DNA of 64,000 nt from Actinoplanes cyaneus. GTDB taxonomy: Bacteria; Actinomycetota; Actinomycetes; Mycobacteriales; Micromonosporaceae. Positions 26,219-34,298 of this stretch are shown here, piece by piece. The stretch is taken from NCBI RefSeq assembly GCF_016862095.1, contig NZ_BOMH01000020.1, forward strand, positions 124,001 through 188,000, written 5' to 3'. Positions within the stretch are counted from its first letter, which is position 1. Every line of letters starts with the position of its first letter. Below the pieces are notes generated by a model. That model saw nothing but the letters and a program-made list of their open reading frames with translations. It made no database searches and was not told where the DNA came from. The position numbers and the translations under genes were made by a program.

Positions 26219-27069
26219 GCGAGCTCCCTTCCCTCGAAGCGGCGCTGGAAGAAGCGCCCGACGACGGTCAGGGAGATGATCGTGGCGGTGACCACGAGGC
26301 CCGGCAGGACCGATGCCCACCAGGCGATGTGCAGGTATCCACGGCCTTCGGAGATCATCGCGCCCCATTCCGGCGAGGGTGGTTGCGGGCCCATGCCGAG
26401 GAAGCTGAGGCCCGCGGCGAGCAGGATCGCCTCGCCGAGACCGATCACGGCGAGGACCGGGATCGGGCCCAGCACGTTCGGCAGCACGTGCCGCAGCACC
26501 AGGCGGGGCCGGGTGGCGCCGAACGCGACGGCGTGGGTAACGTACGCGGCCCGGCGCACCACGAACGTCTGCGCCCGCACCACCCGCGCGAAGTGCGGCA
26601 CCAGGGCGATGCCGATCGCCACGATCAGGCTGGTGGTGCCGGTCCCGGCGATCGCGATGAACAGCAGCGCGAGCAGGACCAGCGGGAACGCCGACAGCGC
26701 GTCGAACGAGCGGCTCAGCGCCTCGTCGGCGACCCGGTGGCCGAGGCCGGCGAGCAGGCCGAGCAGGATGCCGGTGCCGACCGCGATCAGCGTCGCGGAG
26801 ACCCCGATCGACAGCGAGTGCCGGGCGCCGTGCACGACCCGGGCGAACACGTCGCGCCCGAGCTGATCGGTGCCGAACCAGTGGCTCCCGGACGGCGCTC
26901 CGAGCACGTGCAGCGGGTCGGCCCGCAGCGGATCGCCGGCGAACAGCGACGGCCACGCGGCCGCCAGCAGGGCCACCAGCAGGAACAGGACGGCCACGAC
27001 GACGCCCGGGCGGGCCGGGCGCAGCGAGCGGAGACGGACGGCCCGGGGGCCGGTCAGCGCGATCGTCAT
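26215..27069 (-). CDS. Dipeptide/oligopeptide-type ABC permease (DppC-like)
   Basis: 284 residues, about six membrane helices, with HWFGTDQLGRDVFARVVHGARHSLSIGV, the DppC/OppC signature, and the docking loop (AVAFGATRPRLVLRHVLPNVLGPI). SFLGMGPQPPSPEWGAMISEGRGY is another C-type marker. It overlaps the fused ATPase by 4 nt and lies 3 bp after the B-type permease. Works with the SBP at 27969; in this operon probably imports a sulfur-containing peptide-like or sulfonated compound. Confidence 0.92.
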   Translation of the reverse strand: MTIALTGPRAVRLRSLRPARPGVVVAVLFLLVALLAAAWPSLFAGDPLRADPLHVLGAPSGSHWFGTDQLGRDVFARVVHGARHSLSIGVSATLIAVGTGILLGLLAGLGHRVADEALSRSFDALSAFPLVLLALLFIAIAGTGTTSLIVAIGIALVPHFARVVRAQTFVVRRAAYVTHAVAFGATRPRLVLRHVLPNVLGPIPVLAVIGLGEAILLAAGLSFLGMGPQPPSPEWGAMISEGRGYLHIAWWASVLPGLVVTATIISLTVVGRFFQRRFEGRELA

Positions 27070-27072
27070 CGG

Positions 27073-27972
27073 TCAGCTCCTTCGCAACCGTGGGTCGATG
27101 AGCAGGTACGCGAGGTCGGTGACGGTGTTGATGACGACGAAGACGGCAGCGGCCAGGATGACGACGGCGAGCACCACCGGCAGGTCGCTGGAGTTGACCG
27201 CCTGCACGGTGACCTGCCCGAGCCCGGGGCGGCCGAAGACCTGCTCGATGATCACCGTGCCGCCGATCAGCACCCCGAACGACCAGCTGAGCATGGTCAC
27301 CGCCGGCAGCAGCGCGTGCTTGAGCGCGTGCCGGGTCAGGACCGCTCGTTCCCGCAGCCCGCGGGCCCGGGCGGTGACCGCGAACGGCTCCTCCAGCGCC
27401 CGGTCCAGACCCTCGCGCAGCACCTGCGCGAGGGTGCCGGCGATCGGCAGGCCCATCGTGATCGCCGGCAGCACCAGGGCCGCGAAGCTCCGGTCGCCGG
27501 AGACCGGGAACCAGCCCAGGGTGAACGAGAAGACGCTGAGCAGCACGATCCCGATCAGGAACGGCGGGGTGGAGACCAGAACCAGCCCGATCACCGAGGT
27601 GAGGCGGCGGGCGAAGATCGCGAAGACCAGGGCGAGGACGAGCCCGAAGACGGCCGCGGCGACGGCCAGCTTCAGGGTCGGCACCAGTTGGCTGCCGATC
27701 ACCGCGGAGACCGGGCGCTGCAGCAGGTAGGACCGGCCGAGGTCGCCGTGCGCCGCGCGCCAGAGGAAGTCCAGGTACTGCACCAGGGCCGGGCGGTCGA
27801 GGTGCCATTCGTCGATGATCTGCGCGCGGATGCCCGGGGTGTCGGCGCCGTCTCCGATGATCGCGTCGACAGTGCTGCCCGGGGCGGCGAGCAGCGCCAG
27901 GTAGGCGGCGGACGCGGCGGCCCAGAGGACCAGCACGCCCGCGCCCACCCGGCGCAGGACGGCCGTGATCAC
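27073..27972 (-). CDS. Dipeptide/oligopeptide-type ABC permease (DppB-like)
   Basis: 299 residues: DEWHLDRPALVQYLDFLWRAAHGDLGRSYLLQRPVSAVIGSQLVPTLKLAVAA is the DppB/OppB signature, with docking loop ARARGLRERAVLTRHALKHALLPAVTML and the closing IEQVFGRPGLGQVTVQAV. It overlaps the SBP stop by 4 nt. Partner of the permease at 26215. Confidence 0.92.
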   Translation of the reverse strand: MITAVLRRVGAGVLVLWAAASAAYLALLAAPGSTVDAIIGDGADTPGIRAQIIDEWHLDRPALVQYLDFLWRAAHGDLGRSYLLQRPVSAVIGSQLVPTLKLAVAAAVFGLVLALVFAIFARRLTSVIGLVLVSTPPFLIGIVLLSVFSFTLGWFPVSGDRSFAALVLPAITMGLPIAGTLAQVLREGLDRALEEPFAVTARARGLRERAVLTRHALKHALLPAVTMLSWSFGVLIGGTVIIEQVFGRPGLGQVTVQAVNSSDLPVVLAVVILAAAVFVVINTVTDLAYLLIDPRLRRS

Positions 27973-29597
27973 TTGCTCAGCCAGAGGTTGTAGGCGTCGA
28001 CCGGGACACCGGCGGTCGGCTCGAACCCGGTGCCGCCGACCGACTTCGACGCGGCGATCTGGTCCTGCGGGGCGTAGAGCGGCTGCACCAGCGCCTGGTC
28101 GGCGACCACCAGCTTCTGGACCTGCTTGTACGTCTCGGCACGGTTGGCCTGGTCGGTGGTGGCGATCGCGGCGTCGAGCAGCTTGTCCAGCTCGGGGCTC
28201 TTGTAGCCGGTGCGGTTGATCGAGCCGGTCGAGTAGAGCAGCAGGTTCAGCGCGGCGCCGGCGTCGGTGTCGGCACGGGAGTTGTCGAACAGCTCGTACT
28301 CGCCGTCCGCGAGGGCCTTGGTGGCGGTGCCCTGGTCGACCAGCTGGATCTGCACGTCGATGCCGGCGCTCTGCTTCACCGCGGCCTGCACGGCCTGTGC
28401 CAGCACGTCACGGCGGTCGCGGATGTACGGGGCGGACTGCACGAGACGTACCGTCAATCGCTTCCCGTCCTTTGTCCGGAAGCCCTCGGCGTCCTTGGCG
28501 GACCAGCCGGCCTGGTCCAGCAGCTGGTTGGCCTTGCCGGCGTCGCCGCCATAGCTGCCTTCCAGCGACTTGTCGTAGAACGGACTGGTCGGTCCGATCA
28601 CGCTCCACGCCCTCGTCGCGGTGTTCCGGTAGACCCCGTTGAGCACCGCGGGCACGTCCAGCGCCTCGCGGAACGCCTGCCGGACCAGCACGTCGTCGAA
28701 CGGCGCGTGGGCGGTGTTGAAGTAGTAGGAGTACGTGGAGCCGGAGTTCAGCCCGCGCACCAGCGACAGGTCGGGGTTGGCACTGATCAGCGACTCGTCG
28801 GTGGCCGGGACGCCCTCGATGATCTGGACCTGGCCGGAGGTCAGCGCGCCGACGCGCACCGACGACTCCTTCAGGAAGCGGTAGGTGATCCCGTCGAGGT
28901 ACGCCGGACCGGAGTGTCCGGCATTGGCCGGCGCCCAGTTGTACGCCGGGTTCTTGGCGAAGTGCACCTCCTGGCCGGGGGTGTAGCGGTCCAGGACGAA
29001 CGGGCCCGTCCCGGCCAGCTCGGTGCCGCCCGCCTTGAGGTTCTTCGCCTCCTTCAGCGACTTCGGCGAGACCTGCGCGCCCTGCGGCGAGGAGAGGAAG
29101 TCCAGGATCAGGACGTCCGGCTTCGTCAGCTGGAACACGACGGTGGAGTCGTCCTTGACCTCCACCCGGTCGAGGTTCTTGAGCTGGACGGCGGCGACGT
29201 TGGGCGCGTAGTTCGGCACCAGGAGCTGATCGATGTTGGTCTTGACCGCGGCGGCGTCGAACTTGGTGCCGTCCGAGAAGGTGACGCCGGGGCGCAGCGT
29301 GAAGGTGTACGTCCGGCCGTCCTGCGACACGTCGTAACCGCTGGCCAGCCAGGGCAGATAGCCACCCTTGTCGTCGTGGGTGAGCAGGGCCTCGAAGCTG
29401 TTCCAGACCAGCAGGCGAGCCTTGGCCTGTGAGTACAGATGGGGGTTGAACGTGATCGGCTCGGTCTCGACGGCCCAGGTCAGGGAGCCGCCGCTGACCG
29501 GGGCGCCGGCGTCGGCGGAGCTGCCCGGCGATCCGCCCGAGCAGCCGGCGACGGTGAGCAGGGCGATGGTAAGAATCGTGGCGCTGAAGCGGCGCAT
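27969..29597 (-). CDS. Dipeptide/oligopeptide-type substrate-binding lipoprotein
   Basis: 542 residues of solute-binding family 5. Lipoprotein signal MRRFSATILTIALLTVAGCSGG; then GGSLTWAVETEPITFNPHLYSQAKARLLVWNSFEALLT, the usual first lobe, and TYTFTLRPGVTFSDGTKFDAAAVKTNID, which is nearly diagnostic for the family. The ATG at 29597 has AGGAGG upstream; the frame stays open to 29780 without homology. It is the first gene of the eight-gene operon and starts 22 bp after the perfect dyad at 29619-29637. Binding specificity is inferred to be organosulfur from the regulon and the four downstream monooxygenases. Confidence 0.92.
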   Translation of the reverse strand: MRRFSATILTIALLTVAGCSGGSPGSSADAGAPVSGGSLTWAVETEPITFNPHLYSQAKARLLVWNSFEALLTHDDKGGYLPWLASGYDVSQDGRTYTFTLRPGVTFSDGTKFDAAAVKTNIDQLLVPNYAPNVAAVQLKNLDRVEVKDDSTVVFQLTKPDVLILDFLSSPQGAQVSPKSLKEAKNLKAGGTELAGTGPFVLDRYTPGQEVHFAKNPAYNWAPANAGHSGPAYLDGITYRFLKESSVRVGALTSGQVQIIEGVPATDESLISANPDLSLVRGLNSGSTYSYYFNTAHAPFDDVLVRQAFREALDVPAVLNGVYRNTATRAWSVIGPTSPFYDKSLEGSYGGDAGKANQLLDQAGWSAKDAEGFRTKDGKRLTVRLVQSAPYIRDRRDVLAQAVQAAVKQSAGIDVQIQLVDQGTATKALADGEYELFDNSRADTDAGAALNLLLYSTGSINRTGYKSPELDKLLDAAIATTDQANRAETYKQVQKLVVADQALVQPLYAPQDQIAASKSVGGTGFEPTAGVPVDAYNLWLSK

Positions 29598-29618
29598 GGA
29601 CGACCTCCTCTCCCTATT

Positions 29619-29637
29619 TCCTATAGGTCGAATAGGA
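29619..29637. promoter_or_regulatory. Perfect 19-bp dyad at the eight-gene operon promoter
   Basis: TCCTAT-AGGTCGA-ATAGGA: exact inverted repeat, the best match to the consensus shared with 3449, 15128 and 15198. On the operon strand TTGCCT and TAGGAA are 17 nt apart, so the -10 lies within the dyad, implying repression. Confidence 0.7.
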
Positions 29638-29711
29638 GAAAGGCAAGAGGCTATGACGTCCGCGACAACATCGGCTTGAACCATCCGGCGACACCGTGCG
29701 TTCCCCATGTC

Positions 29712-31400
29712 GTGCAACCTGACCTTGCCGATCAGCAGACCCCCGCCACCCCCGGCCGCGTACGCCGCCTCCTGCGGCACCCCTGGACCGGGCGTGGCGT
29801 GACCGTCCTCGCCTGCCTGATCGTCCTGGCCGAACTGCTGTTCCCGAACGTCCTGGCACGCCTCACCCTCGGGAGCTTCGTCCGCATCCCGATCGAGGCC
29901 GCGATCATCATCGGCGTGCTGATCGTGCTGCCCCGCCGCCCCCGGAAGATCGCCGCGGTCCTCGGCGGCATCGGCCTCGGCTGGCTCGTCCTGGAGAAGT
30001 GCCTCGACATGGGCTTCTTCGCCGTCCTCGCCCGCCCGTTCGACCCGGTGCTCGACTGGGTGCTGTTCGACGACGCGTACGACTTCGTCCGCGACTCCTA
30101 CGGCACGACCGGCCTGATCGGCGCGCTCACCGGCATCGCACTACTGGTCACCGGCGTGCTCGGCCTGACCGTCTGGGCGATGCTGCGAATCACCCGGCTG
30201 CTCGGCGAGAACCGGCGCAGATCCGCGTTCAGCGGCGCCGCCATCGCTGTCGCCTGGGCGCTCACCCTGACCCTCAACGTCCCCGGCCTGGTCGCCGACG
30301 TGCCACTGGCCGCGCGCACCTCCGTCATGTACGCCTGGGACCGCGCCGGGCAGGCCCGGGCCGGCGTCCAGCGCGAAGCCGAGTTCAACCGCGAGGTGCA
30401 GGTCGACGCGTACAAGAACGTGCCGTCCGACCAGCTGCTCACCGGCCTGGCCGGCAAGGACGTCATGCTCACCTTCGTCGAGAGCTACGGCCGCAACGCC
30501 GTCGAAGCGCCCAACCTGGCCCCCGGCGTCGACCCGGTCCTCGACGCCGGCACCGCCAAACTCAAAGCGGCCGGCTTCACCAGCCGCAGCGGCTGGCTCA
30601 CCTCCCCCACCTTCGGCGGCGGCAGCTGGCTCGCCCACTCCACCACCATGTCCGGGCTGTGGATCAACAACCAGGCCCGGTACCGCAACCTGACCGCCAG
30701 CAACCGGCTCACCCTGCCCAACCTGTTCCGCTCCGCCGGCTGGGACACCGTCAGCGTCATGCCCGGCGCCACCCGCGCCTGGCCCGAAGGCAACTTCTAC
30801 GGCTTCGACCGGGTCTGGGACAGCCGGAACCTCAGCTACAACGGGCCCCGGTTCAGCTGGGCGCCGATGCCCGACCAGTACACGCTCAAGCAGTTCGACC
30901 AGGTCGAGTACAACAAGACCGGGCGCAAGCCGCTCTTCGTCGAGATGCCGCTCGTCTCCAGCCACACCCCGTGGTCGCCGCTGCCCGAATTCATCGACTG
31001 GGACCAGGTCGGCGACGGCTCGGTCTACAACGCGATCGTCGCCAAGCAGCCGCCCAAGAACGAGATCTGGAAAGCCTCCGCGACAGTACGATCCCAGTAC
31101 GGCAAATCCGTCCAGTACACGCTGACGACCCTCACCGACTGGATCGCCAAGTACGGCAACGACAACCTCGTGATGGTCTTCCTCGGCGACCACCAGCCGT
31201 CCCCCGTCGTCACCGGCGACAATGCCAGCCACGACGTGCCCATCACCATCGTCGCCAAGGACCCGGCCGTCATCGACCGCATCGCGGGGTGGGGCTGGAC
31301 CGACGGGATCAAGCCCGCGCCGGACGCGCCGGTGTGGCCGATGAACGCCTTCCGCGACAAGTTCCTGACCGCGATGGGCCCGGGAGGCAACAGCCACTGA
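29712..31400 (+). CDS. Membrane-anchored sulfatase/phosphoglycerol-transferase-fold protein
   Basis: About 562 residues. Four to five hydrophobic helices occupy roughly residues 25-190, followed by a large extracytoplasmic domain of the alkaline-phosphatase/sulfatase superfamily. KDVMLTFVESYGRNAVEAP is the first metal-binding strand, GGGSWLAHSTTMSGLW carries the predicted catalytic Ser/Thr, and MVFLGDHQPSPVV gives the Asp-His metal ligands. The overall plan resembles LtaS/OpgB-type phosphoglycerol transferases or phosphatases more than formylglycine sulfatases, since there is no C/S-x-P-x-R. It is divergent from the organosulfur operon. The GTG at 29712 is a guess; no strong ribosome-binding site is visible and the true start may be some codons away. 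Confidence 0.75.
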   Translation: MQPDLADQQTPATPGRVRRLLRHPWTGRGVTVLACLIVLAELLFPNVLARLTLGSFVRIPIEAAIIIGVLIVLPRRPRKIAAVLGGIGLGWLVLEKCLDMGFFAVLARPFDPVLDWVLFDDAYDFVRDSYGTTGLIGALTGIALLVTGVLGLTVWAMLRITRLLGENRRRSAFSGAAIAVAWALTLTLNVPGLVADVPLAARTSVMYAWDRAGQARAGVQREAEFNREVQVDAYKNVPSDQLLTGLAGKDVMLTFVESYGRNAVEAPNLAPGVDPVLDAGTAKLKAAGFTSRSGWLTSPTFGGGSWLAHSTTMSGLWINNQARYRNLTASNRLTLPNLFRSAGWDTVSVMPGATRAWPEGNFYGFDRVWDSRNLSYNGPRFSWAPMPDQYTLKQFDQVEYNKTGRKPLFVEMPLVSSHTPWSPLPEFIDWDQVGDGSVYNAIVAKQPPKNEIWKASATVRSQYGKSVQYTLTTLTDWIAKYGNDNLVMVFLGDHQPSPVVTGDNASHDVPITIVAKDPAVIDRIAGWGWTDGIKPAPDAPVWPMNAFRDKFLTAMGPGGNSH

Positions 31401-31430
31401 CGCCCTCCCCGGCGTCGCCCCTTCCCGGCG

Positions 31431-31470
31431 CAGCCCGCCCGGCGCAGCCCGCCCGGCGCAGCCCGCCCAG
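31431..31470. repeat. 14-bp tandem repeats
   Basis: CAGCCCGCCCGGCG is repeated at 31431 and 31445 with a partial third copy (CAGCCCGCCCAG) at 31459, just after the stop of the preceding gene. Confidence 0.75.
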
Positions 31471-31661
31471 CCCACCCGGCGCAAGCCCCGCCGAGCACGA
31501 GCCCGCCCGGCACGAGCCCATCGGGCGCTGGCTTTCGCGGAGCGCGAGCTTTCCCAGGCGGGCTTTCTCGGAGCGCGAGCTCTCTCAGGCCGCGTGCGGC
31601 ACCGACCTCCACCGGTGCCGCACGCCCCCGCTCCCCCGCAGTCCCCGCGCTGTGTTCCACG

Positions 31662-31785
31662 AAGCAGCCCAGCTGGCCCCCAGGGGTGTATCCGCGCCCG
31701 GAAACACCCGCAGCGACCAGCCAAAGCAGCCCAGCTGGACTCCAAGGGTGTATCCGCGCTCGGAAACACCTCCAGCGACCAGCCG
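31662..31785. repeat. Two ~61-bp direct repeats with internal hairpins
   Basis: Each copy runs AAGCAGCCCAGCTGG ... AGGGGTGT-ATCCGCGC-CGGAA-ACACC ... CAGCGACCAGCC. GGTGT/ACACC form an inner stem and AGCTGG/CCAGC the outer ends, the same architecture as the dispersed palindromic family. Confidence 0.75.
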
Positions 31786-31822
31786 GCGAGCGCGGAGCGC
31801 GGGCAGCCGAGCCGACCACAGC

Positions 31823-31938
31823 CAGCTGGTACTCAGGGTCGAAAACAAGCCGGGAAACAACCACCACCACCAGCCGACCGCAGTCAGCTGGCACTCACGG
31901 TCGAAAACGGGCCGGAGAACAACCACCAGCACCAGCCG
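31823..31938. repeat. Two 54-bp copies of the palindromic family
   Basis: Copies at 31823-31876 and 31885-31938 both begin CAGCTGG(T/C)ACTCA, contain GGTCGAAAAC and end CACCAGCCG, with short self-complementary ends and a long conserved centre. Confidence 0.75.
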
Positions 31939-32103
31939 CCCGCGGCCGGCCAACCCCAACCCGCCGCCCAAGTCCCGGTCCCCACCCCAACCAAGGGGGC
32001 AGACCGCCCACTCACCATCCTTGCGGGGGATCGGGGCGGGCGGCGGGTGGCCTGTGGACGGAGCAACAATGTGGACAACCGGGAATGATCTTCGGGGCGT
32101 GGT

Positions 32104-34089
32104 TCAATCGGTGGGTCGCAGCAGCGGCCGGAGGGCGTCGAGCACGGCGGGGTCCTCGATCGTCGACGGGATGGGGGTGTCAGCGCCGTCGGCGAGGCCG
32201 CGCATCGTCGCCCGGAGGATCTTGCCGGATCGGGTCTTCGGGAGCGCGGGGACGACGTCCACCCGGCGCAGGGCCGCGACCGGGCCGATCTCGGCACGGA
32301 CCCGGGCGACCAGTTCCAGCCTGATCTGCCGTAACTGTTCGGCCTGGTCATGCCCTGACGAGCCGAAGGACACGGTCTCTGACGGATCGGAGGTCACAAC
32401 GTCTGACGAGCCGGGGGCAACAGCGCCCGACGAGCCGGGGGTCACGGCGCCGGCTTTGAGGACGACGAAGGCGCGCGGGACCTGGCCCTTGACCGGGTCG
32501 TGGACGCCGATCACCGCGCACTCGGCAACCGCGGGGTGGGCGGCGAGCACCTCCTCCATCGCGCCGGTGGACAGCCGGTGCCCGGCCACGTTGATGACGT
32601 CGTCGGTGCGGCCCAGTACGTACAGGTAGCCGTCCTCGTCGAACCGCCCGCCGTCTCCCGTCAGGTAGTTGCCCTGATGGGACGACAGGTACGAACGTAC
32701 GTACCGCTCGTCGTCCTGCCACAGTGTCGGCAGGCAGCCGGGTGGCAGTGGCAGGCCGAGGACGATCGAGCCTTCTACACCGGGCGGCAGATCATTTCCG
32801 GACTCGTCGACGACTCGGACGCGGTAACCGGGCATCGGCAGGGACGGCGACCCCGGTCTGGTCGGCAACGGTTCGATGCCGCGGGGGCTCGCCGCGATCG
32901 GCCACCCGGTCTCGGTCTGCCACCAGTTGTCGATCACCGGCACGCCGAGCAGGTCACCCGCCCACCGGTAGGTCTGCGGGTCGAGCCGCTCGCCGGCGAG
33001 GAAGAGCAGGCGCAGCGGGCTGAGGTCGTACGCGGAAAGGTGTTTGCCCTCGGGGTCTTCCTTGCGGATCGCCCGCAGCGCTGTCGGCGCCGTGAACATG
33101 CTGGTCACACGGTGTTGGGCGGCGACTCGCCAGAACGCTCCGGCGTCCGGGGTGCCGACGGGTTTGCCCTCGTGGAGCACGGTCGTGGCACCGGCGAGCA
33201 GCGGTGCGTAGACGATGTACGAGTGCCCGACCACCCATCCGACGTCGGACGCCGCCCAGAACGTCTGCCCGGCCCGTACGTCGAAGATGTTCTCCATCGA
33301 CCATCGCAGCGCGACTGCGTGACCGCCGTTGTCGCGGACCACGCCTTTGGGCCGGCCGGTCGTCCCGGAGGTGTAGAGAATGTAGAGCGGGTCGGTCGCG
33401 CGGACCGGCACGCACGCCGCGGGTTCCGCGCCCGCGATCGCTTCGGCCCAGGTCAGGTCGCGGTCGTCGAGCAGGGTCGCCGGGTGTTCGGGGCGTTGCA
33501 GGATCACGCGACGGGCCGGCACGTGGGTGGCCGTGTCGAGGGCGGCGTCGAGCATCGGCTGGTACGGGATGATCCGCCCGGCCTCGATCCCGCAGGACGT
33601 CGCAACGATCACTTTCGGACGCGCGTCGTCGATGCGGGCTGCCAACTCGCGGGCGCCGAAGCCGCCGAAGACGACGGAGTGCACCGCGCCGAGCCGGGCG
33701 CAGGCAAGCATCGCGATCACCGTCTCCGGCACCATCGCCATGTAGATCACGACCCGGTCGCCACGGGTGACCCCGAGGCGGCTCAGTGCTCCTGCGAAGA
33801 CCGCGACTTCGTCACGCAGCTGCGCGTACGAGTAGGTTCGTGTCACGCCCGTGACCGGGCTGTCGTAGATCAGCGCCGTCTGCTCGCCGCGCCCCTGGTC
33901 GACGTGCCGGTCCAGGGCGTTGTGGCAGGTGTTCAGCTCCGCGTCGGGGTACCAGCGGAAGATCGGCGCCTCGCTGTCGTCGAGGATCCGGGTCGGCGGG
34001 ACGTGCCAGTCGATGCCGGCGGCGGCCTCGCGCCAGAACGCCTCCGGATCCGTGATGCTGCGCTGGTAGGTCTGCCGGTAGTCAGCCAT
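32104..34089 (-). CDS. prpE: Propionyl-CoA synthetase (acyl-CoA synthetase, AMP-forming)
   Basis: 661 residues activating propionate (possibly acetate) to its CoA thioester via an acyl-AMP. The N-terminus DYRQTYQRSITDPEAFWREAAAGIDWHVPPTRILDDS is PrpE-like, the P-loop is YTSGTTGRPKG near residue 240, WQTETGWPIA and YLTGDGGRFDEDGYLYVLGRTDDVINVAGHRLSTG follow, and the acetylatable Lys is in LPKTRSGKILR near residue 617. Between FVVLKAG and the last subdomain (about residues 547-578) lies an insertion of four 8-residue repeats encoded by a 24-bp minisatellite (32356-32451). The ATG at 34089 is chosen over a GTG at 34125 because GGAG precedes it and family proteins begin with this segment. Confidence 0.9.
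   Translation of the reverse strand: MADYRQTYQRSITDPEAFWREAAAGIDWHVPPTRILDDSEAPIFRWYPDAELNTCHNALDRHVDQGRGEQTALIYDSPVTGVTRTYSYAQLRDEVAVFAGALSRLGVTRGDRVVIYMAMVPETVIAMLACARLGAVHSVVFGGFGARELAARIDDARPKVIVATSCGIEAGRIIPYQPMLDAALDTATHVPARRVILQRPEHPATLLDDRDLTWAEAIAGAEPAACVPVRATDPLYILYTSGTTGRPKGVVRDNGGHAVALRWSMENIFDVRAGQTFWAASDVGWVVGHSYIVYAPLLAGATTVLHEGKPVGTPDAGAFWRVAAQHRVTSMFTAPTALRAIRKEDPEGKHLSAYDLSPLRLLFLAGERLDPQTYRWAGDLLGVPVIDNWWQTETGWPIAASPRGIEPLPTRPGSPSLPMPGYRVRVVDESGNDLPPGVEGSIVLGLPLPPGCLPTLWQDDERYVRSYLSSHQGNYLTGDGGRFDEDGYLYVLGRTDDVINVAGHRLSTGAMEEVLAAHPAVAECAVIGVHDPVKGQVPRAFVVLKAGAVTPGSSGAVAPGSSDVVTSDPSETVSFGSSGHDQAEQLRQIRLELVARVRAEIGPVAALRRVDVVPALPKTRSGKILRATMRGLADGADTPIPSTIEDPAVLDALRPLLRPTD
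32356..32451. repeat. In-frame 24-bp minisatellite inside prpE
   Basis: Four consecutive 24-nt units (32356-32379, 32380-32403, 32404-32427, 32428-32451), each starting TGACG or CGACG on the plus strand, encode GAVTPGSS, GAVAPGSS, DVVTSDPS and ETVSFGSS. Units three and four differ at few positions; the first two are more diverged. Confidence 0.88.
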
Positions 34090-34150
34090 GATCTGACGCT
34101 CCGCCGGGGTGGCCCTTTTGTCCACCCGTCTTCACTCCACGGGAGTTCCG

Positions 34151-34287
34151 GCAAAGCCAGCAGGGAAGGCACAGCCAATAGGAAAGGCACAGCCAGTAAG
34201 GAAGGCGCAGCCAGCAGGGAAGGCACAGCAGTAGGGCAGGGAAGGCACAGCCAGTAGGGCAGCACAGCCAGTAGGGCCGGCCAGTAG
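34151..34287. repeat. 18-bp minisatellite in the prpE/histidine-kinase gap
   Basis: Seven complete or partial units of GGAAGGCACAGCCAGTAG; perfect or near-perfect copies start at 34164, 34182, 34200, 34218 (17 nt), 34240, and shortened ones at 34258 and 34275. It fills most of the 209 bp between the divergent starts of prpE and the sensor kinase and ends 11 bp before the kinase ATG. Confidence 0.9.
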
Positions 34288-34298
34288 GGTTCGGGGGC

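Larger units (their letters stand above)
31401..32103. other. Intergenic repeat-rich region
   Basis: About 700 bp between the membrane sulfatase-fold gene and the 3' end of prpE. No frame shows a domain or start signal. It contains 14-bp repeats (31431-31470), a 60-bp direct repeat with internal hairpins (31662-31785) and two 54-bp elements (31823-31938). Confidence 0.65.

Noticed and set aside
31401-32103. CRISPR-like appearance of the repeat cluster
   Set aside because: Repeats are adjacent or 54-62 bp long without unique spacers of constant length, and there are no cas genes.
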